A stretch of DNA of 64,000 nt from Caldimonas tepidiphila (GTDB taxonomy: Bacteria > Pseudomonadota > Gammaproteobacteria > Burkholderiales > Burkholderiaceae_C), in the NCBI RefSeq assembly GCF_003569765.1, contig NZ_QXMG01000012.1, positions 55,087 to 119,086 on the forward strand, read 5' to 3'. The notes under the pieces are model-generated. The model did not search any database. It saw only the letters and a program-made list of their open reading frames with translations, and was not told the DNA's origin. The translations under genes were made by a program, and so were the position numbers. This document shows, piece by piece, positions 16,754 through 27,124 of this stretch (its first letter is position 1; each line of letters starts with the position of its first letter).

Positions 16754-19534
16754 TCAGTGCGCCTCGTCCCAGTTGCGGCCGACGCCGACCTCGGCGAGCA
16801 GCGGCACGCGCAGCTGCGCGACGCCGGCCATGATGCGCGGCACCTCGGCGCGCACCCACTCCAGCTCCGCCTCGGGCACCTCGAACACCAGCTCGTCGTG
16901 CACCTGCAGGATCATCCGCGTCGCGCGGCCCTGCTCGTCGAGCGCGCGCTGCACCGCGATCATCGACAGCTTGATCAGGTCGGCGGCCGTGCCCTGCATC
17001 GGCGCGTTGATCGCCGCGCGCTCCGCCCCGGCGCGGCGCGGCCCGTTCGGGCTGTTGATCTCCGGCAGCCACAGCCGCCGCCCGAACACCGTCTCCACGT
17101 AGCCGCGCTCCTTGGCCGCCGCGCGCGTCTCGTCCATGTAGCGCTTCACGTCCGGATAGCGCGCGAAGTAGCGGTCGATGTAGTCCTTCGCCGCCCGGGT
17201 CTCGATGCCGAGGTTGGCCGCGAGCCCGAAGCTGCTCATGCCGTAGATCAGGCCGAAGTTGATGACCTTGGCGTAGCGGCGCTGCTCGCTCGTCACCTCC
17301 TCGGGCCCGACGCCGAAGATCTCGCCGGCGGTGGCGCGGTGCACGTCCAGCCCCTCGGAGAAGGCGCGCAGCAGGTTCGCGTCGCCGGAGATGTGCGCCA
17401 TGATGCGCAGCTCGATCTGCGAGTAGTCGGCCGAGACGATCGCGTGTCCCGGCGGCGCGACGAAGGCCTCGCGGATGCGCCGCCCTTCCGGCGTGCGGAT
17501 CGGGATGTTCTGCAGGTTGGGCTCGTTGCTCGAGAGCCGCCCGGTGACCGCCACCGCCTGCGCGTAGTTCGTGTGCACGCGGCCGGTGGCCGCGTCGATC
17601 ATCTGCGGCAGCTTGTCGGTGTAGGTGCTCTTCAACTTGGAGAGACCCCGGTGCTCGAGCAGCTTGGCCGGCAGCGGGTAGTCGGCGGCGAGCTTCTCGA
17701 GCACCTCCTCGTCGGTCGAGGGCGCGCCGCTGGCGGTCTTCTTGACCACCGGCAGCCCGAGCTCGTTGAACAGGATCTCGCCGACCTGCTTGGGGCTGCC
17801 GAGGTTGAACGGGCGGCCCGCGATGCGGTGCGCCTCGGCCTCGAGCGCGAGGATGCGCTGCGCGAGCTCGTGGCTCTGGTGCTGCAGCCGCTGCGCGTCG
17901 ACGAGCACGCCGTTGCGCTCGATGCGCTGCAGCACGCGCGCGGTCGGGATCTCGATGTCCTCGTAGATGCGCCGCAGCCCCGGCTCGGCCTCGATGCGCG
18001 GCCACAGCGCCTCGTGCACGTGCAGCGTCATCTCGCTGTCCTCGCACGAGTACTCGGCGGCGCGCTCGACCTCCACCTGCGCGAACGGGATCTGCTTGGC
18101 GCCCTTGCCGCACAGGTCCTCGTAGGCGAGCCCCTTGCGGCCGAGGTGGCGCTCGGCGAGGCTTTCGAGGCTGTGCGGCTTGTGCGCCTCGAGCACGTAG
18201 CTCTGGAGCATCGTGTCGTGCACGACGCCGCGCACCGCGATGCCGTGGTTCATCAGCACGTGCATGTCGTACTTGGCGTGCTGGGCGAGCTTCGCGGCCG
18301 CCTCGTCCTCGAGCCAGGGCTTGAGCCGCGCGAGCACCTCGCCGAGCGGCAGCTGCTGCGGAGCGCCGGCGTAGTCGTGGGCGAGCGGCACGTAGGCCGC
18401 CTCGCCGGGCCTGACCGAGAAGGACAGCCCGACGATGCGCGCGCTCATCGCGTCGAGCGAGTCGGTCTCGGTGTCGAAGGCGGCCAGCGGCGCCGCGCGC
18501 AGCCGCTCGATCCAGCCGTCGAGCACGCCGAGGTCCAGGATCGTCTCGTAGCGCTTCTCGAGCGGCGCGGCCGGGGCGGCAGGAACCTCCGCGTCGGCCG
18601 GCGCGCCGGAGGCGGCGAACAGGTCGCCACCCTTCTCGCCTTCGCCGGCGGCCTTCACGCCGAGTTGCGCCTCCAGCTCCTTCTTCCAGCTGCGGAAACC
18701 GTAGCGCGTGTAGAAGTCGAGCAGCGCCTCGCGCTGCACCTCGCCGAAGGCGAGCGCATCCAGGGACGGCCAGCCGGGCAGCTGCGCCGACAGGTCGCAG
18801 TCGGTGACGACGGTGACGAGGCGCCGCCCCTGCGGCAGCCAGTCGAGCGCGCGGCGCAGGTTCTCGCCGGCCACCCCCTTGATCGAGCCCGCCGCGGCGA
18901 TCACGCCGTCGAGCGAGCCGTGCTCGGCGATCCACTTCGCGGCGGTCTTCGGGCCCACCTTGTCGACGCCGGGCACGTTGTCCACCGCGTCGCCGATCAG
19001 CGTCAGGTAGTCCACGATGCGCTCCGGAGGCACGCCGAACTTGGCCTTGACCGCCTCGGCGTCGAGCGTCTCGTTGCTCATCGTGTTGATCAGCGTGACG
19101 CGGTCGGTGACGAGTTGCGCCATGTCCTTGTCGCCGGTGGAGATCACGACGCGGTGGCCGTTCTCGGCGCCGACGCGCGCGAGCGTGCCGATCACGTCGT
19201 CGGCCTCGACGCCGGGCATCTCCAGCACCGGCCAGCCGAGCAGCCGCACCACCTCGTGGATCGGGCCGACCTGCGCGGCGAGCGCCTCGGGCATCGGCGG
19301 GCGGTGCGCCTTGTAGTCGGCGTACCACTCGTCGCGGAAGGTCGGGCCCTTGGCGTCGAACACGCAGGCGGCGTGCGCGCAGGGCACCTGCTCGCGCAGG
19401 CGCTTGAGCATCGCGACGATGCCGTGCAGTGCGCCGGTGGGCGTGCCGTCGGCGCTGCGCAGGTCGGGCATCGCGTGGAAGGCGCGGTAGAGGTAGCTGG
19501 AGCCGTCCACCAGCAGCAGGGTCTTTTCGGTCAT
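16754..19534 (-). CDS. polA: DNA polymerase I
   Basis: 926 residues, close to E. coli PolI (928). Residues 1–290 are the 5'-3' exonuclease ([16 protein letters not shown], metal-binding [11 protein letters not shown] and [10 protein letters not shown]). Residues 325–520 are a 3'-5' exonuclease with an intact DTETDS motif and [10 protein letters not shown], so proofreading is probably active. Polymerase motif A is [10 protein letters not shown], motif B (O-helix) is [19 protein letters not shown], and motif C is [11 protein letters not shown]. It fills gaps in repair and processes Okazaki fragments. It converges on the hybrid kinase gene and is divergent from the DUF2782 gene. Confidence 0.98.
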   Translation of the reverse strand: MTEKTLLLVDGSSYLYRAFHAMPDLRSADGTPTGALHGIVAMLKRLREQVPCAHAACVFDAKGPTFRDEWYADYKAHRPPMPEALAAQVGPIHEVVRLLGWPVLEMPGVEADDVIGTLARVGAENGHRVVISTGDKDMAQLVTDRVTLINTMSNETLDAEAVKAKFGVPPERIVDYLTLIGDAVDNVPGVDKVGPKTAAKWIAEHGSLDGVIAAAGSIKGVAGENLRRALDWLPQGRRLVTVVTDCDLSAQLPGWPSLDALAFGEVQREALLDFYTRYGFRSWKKELEAQLGVKAAGEGEKGGDLFAASGAPADAEVPAAPAAPLEKRYETILDLGVLDGWIERLRAAPLAAFDTETDSLDAMSARIVGLSFSVRPGEAAYVPLAHDYAGAPQQLPLGEVLARLKPWLEDEAAAKLAQHAKYDMHVLMNHGIAVRGVVHDTMLQSYVLEAHKPHSLESLAERHLGRKGLAYEDLCGKGAKQIPFAQVEVERAAEYSCEDSEMTLHVHEALWPRIEAEPGLRRIYEDIEIPTARVLQRIERNGVLVDAQRLQHQSHELAQRILALEAEAHRIAGRPFNLGSPKQVGEILFNELGLPVVKKTASGAPSTDEEVLEKLAADYPLPAKLLEHRGLSKLKSTYTDKLPQMIDAATGRVHTNYAQAVAVTGRLSSNEPNLQNIPIRTPEGRRIREAFVAPPGHAIVSADYSQIELRIMAHISGDANLLRAFSEGLDVHRATAGEIFGVGPEEVTSEQRRYAKVINFGLIYGMSSFGLAANLGIETRAAKDYIDRYFARYPDVKRYMDETRAAAKERGYVETVFGRRLWLPEINSPNGPRRAGAERAAINAPMQGTAADLIKLSMIAVQRALDEQGRATRMILQVHDELVFEVPEAELEWVRAEVPRIMAGVAQLRVPLLAEVGVGRNWDEAH

Positions 19535-19612
19535 GGACGGATTGTCGGGCAAGCCCCGGCGGCGCGGTCGCGCCACCGGGGCGCCCCGGTGGCGGCCGAT
19601 AGAATCCGCACC

Positions 19613-19951
19613 ATGTCCGCCCTGCTCCCCCGCCTCGCCCTCCTGGTGCCGCTGCTGGCCGCTGCCGCCGTGCTGCCGGCCCGCGCGCAGTCCGAACCCG
19701 GGGCGGCGCGGCAGCCTGAAGCGACGCGCGAACCCGCCGTGCAGCAGCTGCGCGTCGAGGACGAGGGCAGTCGCATCGACGAGCTGCGCGTGCGCGGACA
19801 GACCCGCCGCATCCAGGTGCAGCCCCGCCAGGCGGTGGCCTACGAGGTGCTGCCGATCGACGCCGCGCGCGACCCGAGCCAGGGCAACGGCCTCGGCGGC
19901 GGCTCGCGCGGCGCGGCCGGCCAGCGGGTGTGGCACTTCCTTTCCTTCTGA
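19613..19951 (+). CDS. Exported DUF2782 family protein
   Basis: 112 residues. A signal peptide spans residues 1–25 (hydrophobic [20 protein letters not shown]). The mature part has [27 protein letters not shown] and YEVLPIDA, the pattern of DUF2782, a small periplasmic family without known function. A TAGAAT -10-like box (19600–19605) lies just eight bases upstream, suggesting a very short leader. Location between polA and thrB is a conserved betaproteobacterial arrangement. Confidence 0.8.
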   Translation: MSALLPRLALLVPLLAAAAVLPARAQSEPGAARQPEATREPAVQQLRVEDEGSRIDELRVRGQTRRIQVQPRQAVAYEVLPIDAARDPSQGNGLGGGSRGAAGQRVWHFLSF

Positions 19952-19985
19952 CCTCTTCCCGGGCGCGCGAGCGCCCCCGCGCCCC

Positions 19986-20951
19986 ATGGCCGTCTTCACG
20001 CCCGTTTCCTTCGACGATGCCGCCGCGCTGCTCGCGCGGCTCGGCCTCGGCCGGCTCCAGCAACTGGAGGGCTGTGCCTCCGGCATCGAGAACACCAACT
20101 ACTTCGCCAGCACCGAGCGCGGCGAATGGGTGCTGACGATCTTCGAGCGCCTGAGCTTCGAGCAGCTGCCCTTCTACCTGCACCTGATGAAGCACCTCGC
20201 GCAGCGCGGCATCCCGGTGCCCGACCCGCAGGCCGACGCGGACGGCGAGATCCTGCACACGCTGCAAGCCAAGCCGGCCGCGGTGGTCGACCGGCTGCGC
20301 GGGCGCAACCAGCTCGCGCCGGGACCGCGCCACTGCGCTGCGGTCGGCGCGATGCTCGCGCGCATGCACCTCGCCGGCCGGGACTACCCGCACGCCCAGC
20401 CCAACCTGCGCGGCCTGTCCTGGTGGACCGAGACGGTGCCAGTGGTGCTGCCGCACCTCGCGCCCGCGCAGGCCGAGCTGATCGAGGCCGAGCTCGCCTT
20501 CCAGCAGGCGCTGGCCGCGTCGCCGGCCTACGGGAAGCTGCCGCGCGGCCCGATCCATGCCGACCTGTTCCGCGACAACGTGATGTTCGACGGCGAGGAG
20601 CTCACCGGCTTCTTCGACTTCTACTTCGCCGGCGTCGACACCTGGCTGTTCGACATCGCGGTGTGCCTCAACGACTGGTGCGTCGATCTCGCCACCGGCC
20701 GGCTCGACGAGGAGCGCGCCGCGGCCTTCGTCGCCGCCTACGACGGCGAGCGCGAGCTGACGCACGACGAGCTGCGCCTGCTGCCGGCGCTGATGCGCGC
20801 GGGCGCGCTGCGCTTCTGGACCTCGCGGCTGTGGGACTTCCACCTGCCGCGCGACGCGCAGATGCTCAAGCCCCACGACCCGACGCACTTCGAGCGCATC
20901 CTGCGCGAGCGCATCGACAACCCCTGGCACTACGCGCGCGGCGCGGACTGA
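19986..20951 (+). CDS. thrB: Homoserine kinase (ThrB, APH-fold type)
   Basis: 321 residues with the aminoglycoside phosphotransferase-like fold used by many proteobacterial homoserine kinases, unrelated to the GHMP ThrB of enterics. Features are [12 protein letters not shown] near residue 32 (nucleotide loop), the catalytic block [12 protein letters not shown] near 195, and the Mg-binding GFFDFYFAG near 215. It phosphorylates homoserine to O-phosphohomoserine in threonine biosynthesis. It lies 34 bases after the DUF2782 gene and 10 bases before the membrane protein gene, probably one operon. Confidence 0.93.
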   Translation: MAVFTPVSFDDAAALLARLGLGRLQQLEGCASGIENTNYFASTERGEWVLTIFERLSFEQLPFYLHLMKHLAQRGIPVPDPQADADGEILHTLQAKPAAVVDRLRGRNQLAPGPRHCAAVGAMLARMHLAGRDYPHAQPNLRGLSWWTETVPVVLPHLAPAQAELIEAELAFQQALAASPAYGKLPRGPIHADLFRDNVMFDGEELTGFFDFYFAGVDTWLFDIAVCLNDWCVDLATGRLDEERAAAFVAAYDGERELTHDELRLLPALMRAGALRFWTSRLWDFHLPRDAQMLKPHDPTHFERILRERIDNPWHYARGAD

Positions 20952-20961
20952 GGCGGCCCCG

Positions 20962-21753
20962 ATGAAACTCCGACTGGTGCCGCCCCGGCAGGGCGTGCAG
21001 TGGGTCCGGCAGGGCTTCCGCGTGTACTTCCGCCAGCCGCTGGCGTACACGGCCCTGTTCTTCCTGTTCCTGTTCGGCGCCTTCCTGCTCGCGAGCCTGC
21101 CGCTGGTGGGCATGCCGGTGCTGCTGATGCTGCTGCCCGCGGTGACGCAGGGCTTCATGATCGCGACGCAGAAGACGGTGTCGGGCGGCATGCCGCTGCC
21201 GGGCGTGTTCGTCGTGCCCTTCAAGCGCGACAAGGGCCGCGCGCGCGCGCAGCTGCAGCTCGGCCTCGCCTACACCGCGATCTCGGTGCTGGTGATGTTC
21301 CTCGCCGACGCGCTCGACGGCGGCAGCCTCGAGGCGCTGCAGGAATCGATCGGCAATGGCGAGAGCGGGGGGACGGCGCAGCCCCAGGCGCCGGCCATGG
21401 AGTTCGGCCTGCTGCTGCGCTTCGCGCTGGCGCTGCCGGTCTCGCTGCTGTTCTGGCATGCGCCGGCGCTGATCCACTGGGGTGGCGCCTCGCCGCTGCA
21501 GTCGATCTTCTACAGCGCCATCGCCTGCTGGCGCAACCTCGGTGCCTTCGCGGTGTACTTCTTCGCCTGGATCGGCGTGATCGGCCTGTTCACGATCCTG
21601 CTGACGCTGACGATGTCGCTGCTCGGGCAGCCGCAGCTCGCCGCGGTCGCCGCGATGCCCGCCGCGCTGATGTTCTCGACCGTGTTCTACGCGTCGCTGT
21701 ACTTCACCTTCGTCGACTGCTTCGAGCAGGACCCCGCCCCGGCTCCCCAGTGA
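20962..21753 (+). CDS. BPSS1780-family inner membrane protein
   Basis: 263 residues with about five to six membrane segments (around 28–50, 52–75, 105–120, 150–168, 190–215, 220–245). The start MKLRLVPPRQGVQWVRQGF is characteristic of the BPSS1780 family, conserved next to thrB and polA in Burkholderiales. A polar, Gly/Glu-rich loop (about 125–145) separates the halves. No catalytic motif or transported substrate can be inferred. Confidence 0.82.
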   Translation: MKLRLVPPRQGVQWVRQGFRVYFRQPLAYTALFFLFLFGAFLLASLPLVGMPVLLMLLPAVTQGFMIATQKTVSGGMPLPGVFVVPFKRDKGRARAQLQLGLAYTAISVLVMFLADALDGGSLEALQESIGNGESGGTAQPQAPAMEFGLLLRFALALPVSLLFWHAPALIHWGGASPLQSIFYSAIACWRNLGAFAVYFFAWIGVIGLFTILLTLTMSLLGQPQLAAVAAMPAALMFSTVFYASLYFTFVDCFEQDPAPAPQ

Positions 21754-21848
21754 GGACGCGCCCGGCGCCGCCCGAGGGCGCGCCCGGGCTCGCCACCACG
21801 CGCGAGGGCGCGCAACCCCCTTCTCGAGTGCGCGACAGCGCGCAAGTA

Positions 21849-21866
21849 CTGTCACAGCCTCGTCAC
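21849..21866 (+). promoter_or_regulatory. Pho box (PhoB operator)
   Basis: CTGTCACAGCCTCGTCAC consists of two seven-base half sites (CTGTCAC and TCGTCAC) with a four-base spacer, the PhoB-binding arrangement CTGTCAT-N4-CTGTCAC. It lies 81 bases upstream of the phoX start, a suitable place for PhoB activation under phosphate limitation. Confidence 0.7.
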
Positions 21867-21947
21867 GCCCATTGCAGAACATTGCAGCCACCCAGCCCGG
21901 CCCCCGCGCCGGGGATGGCTTCCGCGAACCTACTCACTCGAGCTGCA

Positions 21948-23969
21948 ATGAGCGCACACGATTCCGACGACTTCCCCACCAACGCCTCGGCCAACGCCCA
22001 CTTCGACGAGATCGTCCAGATCGCTCGCTCGCGTCGCGGTTTCCTGAAGGCCGGCTTGGCTACTGGCGCAGTGTCGTTCCTCAGCGGCGGGCTGGCGGCC
22101 TGCGGCGGCGGCAATGACGACGGCAGCAGTCCGCCCCCTTCCAAGGAGCCCCAGAAAACCAGCGAGCCGGTGATGCTCGGCTTCGGCGCCGTGGCCGCCA
22201 ACTCGCTGGACGCCGTCACCGTGCCGAAGGGCTACAAGCACGCCGTGTTCTGCCGCTGGGGCGACCCGCTGTTCGCGAACAGCCCGGCGTGGAAGTCCGA
22301 TGCCGGCAACACGGCCGAGTCGCAGCGGCTGCAGTTCGGCGACAACCACGACGGGATGCACTTCTTCCCGCTCGACGCCGGCAACAGCGCCGAGGGCCTG
22401 CTGGTGATGAACCACGAGTACCTGAACGACGAGTACTTCTATCCCAAGGCGGTGGTGCCCGGCGGCGCCGGCTGGGACCTGGAGCAGGTGCGCAAGGGCC
22501 AGCACGCCCATGGCGTCTCGGTCGCGCACGTGAAGCTGGTCGACGGGACGTGGAAGGTCGTGATCCCGTCGAAGTACAACCGCCGCATCCATGGCAACAC
22601 GCCGATGCAGATCACCGGCCCGGCCAGCGGCCACGCGCTGATGAGGACCGCTGCCGACCCGAGCGGCGAGGTGGCGCTCGGCACGCTGAACAACTGCGGC
22701 AACGGCTACACGCTGTGGGGCACCTACCTCACCTGCGAGGAGAACTTCAACGGCTACTTCGGCACCACCTCCGGCACCGACACCCGCAATGCCAGCATGA
22801 GGCGCTACGGCATCAGCGGCGGCGTGTCGGGCTACAAGTGGGAGATGTTCGACGATCGCTTCGACTACGCCAAGCACCCCAACGAGTCGAACCGCTTCGG
22901 CTGGATGGTCGAGATCGATCCCTTCGACCCCACGTCCATGCCGCGCAAGCGCACCGCGCTCGGCCGATTCAAGCACGAGAACTGCGCGATGACGCTGGCC
23001 GCCGACAAGCGCGTGGTGGTCTACATGGGTGACGACCAGGCCAACGACTACGTCTACAAGTTCGTCTCCGACGGCAAGTACGTGGCGGGCAACCCGGCTG
23101 CCAACCGCGACCTGCTGGACTCGGGCACGCTCTACGTGGCCAGGTTCGGCGCCGGTGCGACGGCCGGCGACATGATGGGCGACGGCGTGTGGATCCCGCT
23201 GAAGCTCGACACGCCGACCACCACCACCGGCCAGAAGCTCGGCGACCTGTACGCCGACATGGGCGCGCTGCTGGTCAACACCCGGCTGGCCGCCGACGCG
23301 GTCGGCGCGACCAAGATGGACCGCCCGGAGTGGGTCACCGTGCATCCGAAGAGCGGCGAGGTCTACATCACGATGACGAACAACAGCAGCCGCACGACCA
23401 CCGACGAGGCCAATCCCCGCGCTGGCAACGTCTATGGCCAGATCGTGCGCTGGCGCGAGGCCGGCAGCGACGCTGCCGCGTCGAAGTTCGAATGGGACCT
23501 GTTCGTCCTTGCCGGCAACCCGAAGGTCCACACCGCCGCGGGCGACCTGAAGGCGGGCTCGGCGAGCGTCACCCAGACCAACATGTTCAACAGCCCGGAC
23601 GGCTTGGCCTTCGACGTCCACGGCCGCCTGTGGATCCAGACCGACGGCAATTTCTCGAACGTCGGCAACTTCGACGGCATGGGCAACAACCAGATGCTGG
23701 TGGCCGACCCGAACACCAAGGAGATCCGCCGCTTCATGGTCGGCCCTTCGGGCTGCGAGGTCACCGGCATCACGTGGACGCCGGACCAGAAGTACGTCTT
23801 CGTCAACATCCAGCACCCGGGCGAGTACGGCAACCACCCGGCCAAGCCCGCGGTGGAGCCGCAGGACGACCCGCTGGCCTTCTCGAAGTGGCCTGAAGCG
23901 GCGGGCGGCCGTCCCCGCTCGGCCACCGTGGTGATCTGGAAGGAGGACGGCGGCGTGATCGGCACCTGA
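21948..23969 (+). CDS. phoX: PhoX-family alkaline phosphatase, Tat-exported putative lipoprotein
   Basis: 673 residues (an in-frame ATG at 21915 would add 11). A Tat motif SRRGFLKAG is at residues 28–36, followed by a hydrophobic stretch and the lipobox LAAC with C52, so the mature protein may be lipidated. The rest follows the PhoX/DUF839 beta-propeller: LLVMNHEYLN, GTYLTCEENFNGYFG, RFKHENCAMT, VYMGDDQANDYVYKF, NSPDGLAFD and TWTPDQKYVFVNIQHPGE, with the acidic residues that ligate Fe(III) and Ca(II). It releases phosphate from organic monoesters in the periplasm or at the cell surface. The upstream Pho box and the strong terminator immediately after make it a monocistronic Pho-regulon gene. 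Confidence 0.93.
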   Translation: MSAHDSDDFPTNASANAHFDEIVQIARSRRGFLKAGLATGAVSFLSGGLAACGGGNDDGSSPPPSKEPQKTSEPVMLGFGAVAANSLDAVTVPKGYKHAVFCRWGDPLFANSPAWKSDAGNTAESQRLQFGDNHDGMHFFPLDAGNSAEGLLVMNHEYLNDEYFYPKAVVPGGAGWDLEQVRKGQHAHGVSVAHVKLVDGTWKVVIPSKYNRRIHGNTPMQITGPASGHALMRTAADPSGEVALGTLNNCGNGYTLWGTYLTCEENFNGYFGTTSGTDTRNASMRRYGISGGVSGYKWEMFDDRFDYAKHPNESNRFGWMVEIDPFDPTSMPRKRTALGRFKHENCAMTLAADKRVVVYMGDDQANDYVYKFVSDGKYVAGNPAANRDLLDSGTLYVARFGAGATAGDMMGDGVWIPLKLDTPTTTTGQKLGDLYADMGALLVNTRLAADAVGATKMDRPEWVTVHPKSGEVYITMTNNSSRTTTDEANPRAGNVYGQIVRWREAGSDAAASKFEWDLFVLAGNPKVHTAAGDLKAGSASVTQTNMFNSPDGLAFDVHGRLWIQTDGNFSNVGNFDGMGNNQMLVADPNTKEIRRFMVGPSGCEVTGITWTPDQKYVFVNIQHPGEYGNHPAKPAVEPQDDPLAFSKWPEAAGGRPRSATVVIWKEDGGVIGT

Positions 23970-23990
23970 GCGGAACCGATCCCTCTCGCG

Positions 23991-24015
23991 AGCCGGGCCG
24001 AAAGCCCGGCTTTTT
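23991..24015 (+). terminator. Intrinsic terminator of phoX
   Basis: The stem AGCCGGGC–CGAAA–GCCCGGCT is followed by TTTT; it lies 22 bases after the phoX stop. Confidence 0.88.
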
Positions 24016-24078
24016 CGCGTCATCGCGCCGGGCATGCCGGCCCTATCATGTGCGGGACTGCAACGCACCGCCCTGGCC

Positions 24079-24306
24079 ATGAACCCGATCCCCTCGACGC
24101 GCAGACTCTCCCCCCGGCTGCTGCTGGCGGCAGCCGCCTGCCTCGCCTTGCCCGGCTGCGCCGTGGTCAGCGTGGCCGGCGCCGCCGCGGGCGCCGCGAT
24201 CTCGGTGACCGGCGCGGTGGTCAGCACCGGCGTGAAGGTGACCGGCAAGGTGGTGGAGAAGACCATCGACGTCGTGACGCCCGGCTCCTCGACGCCCGCA
24301 GAGTGA
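24079..24306 (+). CDS. Small lipoprotein
   Basis: 75 residues. A lipoprotein signal spans residues 1–27, with hydrophobic LLLAAAACLALPGC and the lipobox LPGC at about residue 27. The mature part is a Gly/Ala/Val-rich stretch (VVSVAGAAAGAAISVTGAVVS) that could insert in or lie on the membrane, then a short charged segment. Such NF038104/DUF-type small lipoproteins are common in Burkholderiales; function unknown. It is convergent with uvrD. Confidence 0.7.
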   Translation: MNPIPSTRRLSPRLLLAAAACLALPGCAVVSVAGAAAGAAISVTGAVVSTGVKVTGKVVEKTIDVVTPGSSTPAE

Positions 24307-24380
24307 GGCCGCCGGGACGGCGTAGCGCCGCCCTCCCGTGACGGCGCACGGCGAACCGTCGCGCCCGGCCCTTCGGCCCT

Positions 24381-26756
24381 TCAGTCGATCGGCGTGAGCT
24401 TGGCCACCGACAGCGCCAGCCACTTGACGCCGTGGCGGCCGAAGTTGACCTGCGCGCGCGCGTCCTCGCCGCTGCCCTCGATCGTCTTGATCACGCCCTC
24501 GCCGAACTTGGTGTGGAACACCGCCTGCCCGACGCGCAGGCCGCCGCCGCTCTGCGTGCGCGGCCCCTCGGCCGGCGCGGGCGCGGGCGCGGCGGGACGC
24601 GCCGTGCCGAAGGACGCTCCCGCGCTGCGGTTGCCGCCCCAGCCGCCCCACTGCTGCGCCTCGCGCGGGCCGAAGGCCGGTGCCTTCGGCGTGATCCATT
24701 TCAACGCCGCGTCCGGCAGCTCGTCGAAGAAGCGGCTCCTGACGTTGTAGCGCGTCTGGCCGTGCAGCATGCGCGTCTGGCTGTGGCTCAGGTAGAGCCG
24801 CTTTCTCGCACGCGTGATCGCGACGTACATCAGCCGCCGCTCCTCCTCCAGCCCGTCGTTGTCCGACAGCGAGTTCTCGTGCGGGAACAGGCCCTCCTCC
24901 AGCCCGGTGATGAAGACGCAGTCGAATTCCAGGCCCTTGGCCGCGTGCACCGTCATCAGCTGCACCGCGTCCTGCCCGGCCTGCGCCTGGTTGTCGCCGG
25001 CCTCGAGCGAGGCGTGCGCGAGGAAGGCCGCCAGCGGCGAGACGATCTCGCCGGTCTCGGCGTCGGGCAGCAGGTCCACGTCGGCGACCGCCGCGGGCAG
25101 CCCGGCCGCGATCGCGCCCGGCGCCTGCTCGTCGATCGGCAGCGCCACCGCGTCGCGGCCGAAGCCCTCCTGCGTCACGAAGGCTTCCGCCGCGTTGACG
25201 AGCTCGTCCAGGTTCTCGATGCGGTCCTGGCCCTCCTTCTCGGTGCGGTAGTGCTCGCGCAGCCCTGACGCGTGCGTGACGTGCTCGATGATCTCGCGCA
25301 GCGTCGCGCCGGCCGTGGCCGCCCGCATCGCCTCGACCAGACGGCAGAAGGCGGCGAGGCTCGCGCCGCCGCGGCCTGCGACTGCGCCGACGCTCTGCCA
25401 CAGGCTGCGGCCGCTGGCGCGCGCCGCATCCTGCAGCTGCTCGACGGTGCGCGCACCGATGCCGCGCGCCGGGAAGTTCACCACGCGCAGGAAGGAGGTG
25501 TCGTCGTTCGGGTTCTCGAGCAGGCGCAGGTAGGCGAGCGCGTGCTTGACCTCGGCGCGCTCGAAGAAGCGCAGTCCGCCCCAGACGCGGTAGGGGATGC
25601 CGGCGTTGAAGAGCGCCGACTCGACCACGCGCGACTGCGCGTTGCTGCGGTAGAGCACCGCAATCTCGCTGCGCGCGACGCCCTCGCGGTGCAACTGCCG
25701 CGCCTCGTCGACCAGCCACTGCGCCTCGGCGAAGTCGCTCACCGACTCGTGCACGCGCACCGGCTCGCCCGGGCCGGCCTCGGTGCTCAGGTTCTTGCCC
25801 AGGCGCCGGGCGTTGTTCGAGATCAGCGCGTTGGCGGTGTCGAGGATGTTGCCGAAGCTGCGGTAGTTGCGCTCGAGCTTGATCAGGTGACGCACGCGGA
25901 ACTCGCGCTCGAAGTCGCTCATGTTGCCGACCTGCGCGCCGCGGAAGGCGTAGATGCTCTGGTCGTCGTCGCCGACCGCGAACACCGCGGCCGCCGCGTC
26001 GCCCTGCGAGGGGTCGCCGGCGAACATCTTCAGCCACAGGTACTGCAGCCGGTTGGTGTCCTGGAACTCGTCGACGAGGATGTGGCGGAAGCGCCGCCGG
26101 TAGTGCTCGCGCAGCTCGGCGTTGTCGCGCATCAGTTCGTAGCTGCGCAGCATCAGCTCCGCGAAGTCGACCACGCCCTCGCGCTCGCACTGGTCCTCGT
26201 AGGCCTGGTAGATCTCGATCAGCCGGCGGCGCTGCTCGTCGAAGGCCTCGAGGTCCTTCGGGCGCCGCCCCTCCTCCTTCGCCCCCGCGATGAACCAGGC
26301 CACCTGCTTCGGCACGAAGCGCTCCTCGTCCAGCCCCATCGCCTTGACGATGCGCCGCACCGCCGAGACCTGGTCGCCGCTGTCGAGGATCTGGAAGGAC
26401 TGCGGCAGGCCGGCGAGCTTCCAGTGCGCGCGCAGGAAGCGGTTGCACAGGCCGTGGAAGGTGCCGACCCACATGCCGCGCACGGGCAGCGGCAGCATCG
26501 TCGACAGCCGCGTCAGCATCTCCTTGGCGGCCTTGTTCGTGAAGGTCACCGCCATCACGCCGCCCGGGGAGACCTGGCTGGTCTGGATCAGCCAGGCGAT
26601 GCGGGTGGTCAGCACGCGGGTCTTGCCGGAGCCGGCGCCGGCGAGGATCAGCGCGGGCTCGGGCGGCAGCGTCACCGCGGCGAGCTGTTCGGGATTCAGG
26701 TTGCGCAGCAGCGCGGGGGCGGCGGGCGCTGCGAAGGCGTCGAATTCGGATTGCAT
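24381..26756 (-). CDS. uvrD: UvrD/PcrA-type DNA helicase II
   Basis: 791 residues of superfamily 1A helicase. The Q-motif LNPEQLAAV, Walker A AGAGSGKT (about 46), Ia [60 protein letters not shown] and [14 protein letters not shown] are all intact. The C-terminal 50 residues ([20 protein letters not shown]) form the Tudor-like domain that binds RNA polymerase in UvrD/PcrA. It unwinds DNA in nucleotide excision and mismatch repair. The start is at the ATG at 26756; upstream extension has no family support. Confidence 0.95.
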   Translation of the reverse strand: MQSEFDAFAAPAAPALLRNLNPEQLAAVTLPPEPALILAGAGSGKTRVLTTRIAWLIQTSQVSPGGVMAVTFTNKAAKEMLTRLSTMLPLPVRGMWVGTFHGLCNRFLRAHWKLAGLPQSFQILDSGDQVSAVRRIVKAMGLDEERFVPKQVAWFIAGAKEEGRRPKDLEAFDEQRRRLIEIYQAYEDQCEREGVVDFAELMLRSYELMRDNAELREHYRRRFRHILVDEFQDTNRLQYLWLKMFAGDPSQGDAAAAVFAVGDDDQSIYAFRGAQVGNMSDFEREFRVRHLIKLERNYRSFGNILDTANALISNNARRLGKNLSTEAGPGEPVRVHESVSDFAEAQWLVDEARQLHREGVARSEIAVLYRSNAQSRVVESALFNAGIPYRVWGGLRFFERAEVKHALAYLRLLENPNDDTSFLRVVNFPARGIGARTVEQLQDAARASGRSLWQSVGAVAGRGGASLAAFCRLVEAMRAATAGATLREIIEHVTHASGLREHYRTEKEGQDRIENLDELVNAAEAFVTQEGFGRDAVALPIDEQAPGAIAAGLPAAVADVDLLPDAETGEIVSPLAAFLAHASLEAGDNQAQAGQDAVQLMTVHAAKGLEFDCVFITGLEEGLFPHENSLSDNDGLEEERRLMYVAITRARKRLYLSHSQTRMLHGQTRYNVRSRFFDELPDAALKWITPKAPAFGPREAQQWGGWGGNRSAGASFGTARPAAPAPAPAEGPRTQSGGGLRVGQAVFHTKFGEGVIKTIEGSGEDARAQVNFGRHGVKWLALSVAKLTPID

Positions 26757-27124
26757 GCAGCATTCTAGGAAGCCGCCCCGCTCCGCCGCGCCGCGGCACG
26801 CGCCGCAGGCAGGGACATCCAGGCCATGTCCGGGCCGTCCTGCACCGTTACATCCTGCGTCCCCCGGGGGCCCCCGGAATCCGTAGAATGCGCCACCGGG
26901 CCCAAATTTTGGTGCCCGGTTTTTTGTGCCCGCGCCGTCCCCTGCCGACGGCATCCACAGGGCCGAAGGCGCCCGGGAACGCTCCCGCCTCGCGCCGCCG
27001 GGAATCCAAGTCAAGCGCTCGCAGCCATTGGGCCGCGCACTGCCTCAACGCGCCGCCCGCAGCTCGGCACCGGCCCTCCTTTGCACGCCGGTGCCGCCCT
27101 CACCCAGGAGCGAGAAAGAACACC
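26757..27124. other. 368-base divergent intergenic region (uvrD / guaC)
   Basis: No gene is evident. It contains a complete terminator-like hairpin on the guaC strand about 200 bases before the guaC ATG (listed separately) and a TAGAAT -10-like box at 26884–26889 just before it. The ribosome-binding site of guaC (CAGGAGCGAGA) is at the right end. Confidence 0.65.
26895..26925 (+). terminator. Terminator-like hairpin in the guaC leader
   Basis: ACCGGGC and GCCCGGT form a seven-base-pair stem whose loop contains the further pairing CCAAA/TTTGG; six T residues follow directly. It has the form of an intrinsic terminator on the plus strand, yet the nearest upstream plus-strand gene ends 2.6 kb away and the neighbour uvrD is transcribed the other way. 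It may be a leader attenuator of guaC or the end of an unannotated small RNA. Confidence 0.6.

Noticed and set aside
16757..19612. Very long plus-strand frame antisense to polA
   Set aside because: Only its last 339 bases (the DUF2782 protein from 19613) are real; the rest mirrors polA codon usage.
26848..26889. TTACAT/TAGAAT pair as a guaC promoter
   Set aside because: The spacing is about 30 bases, far too long; only the -10-like box is retained as suggestive.
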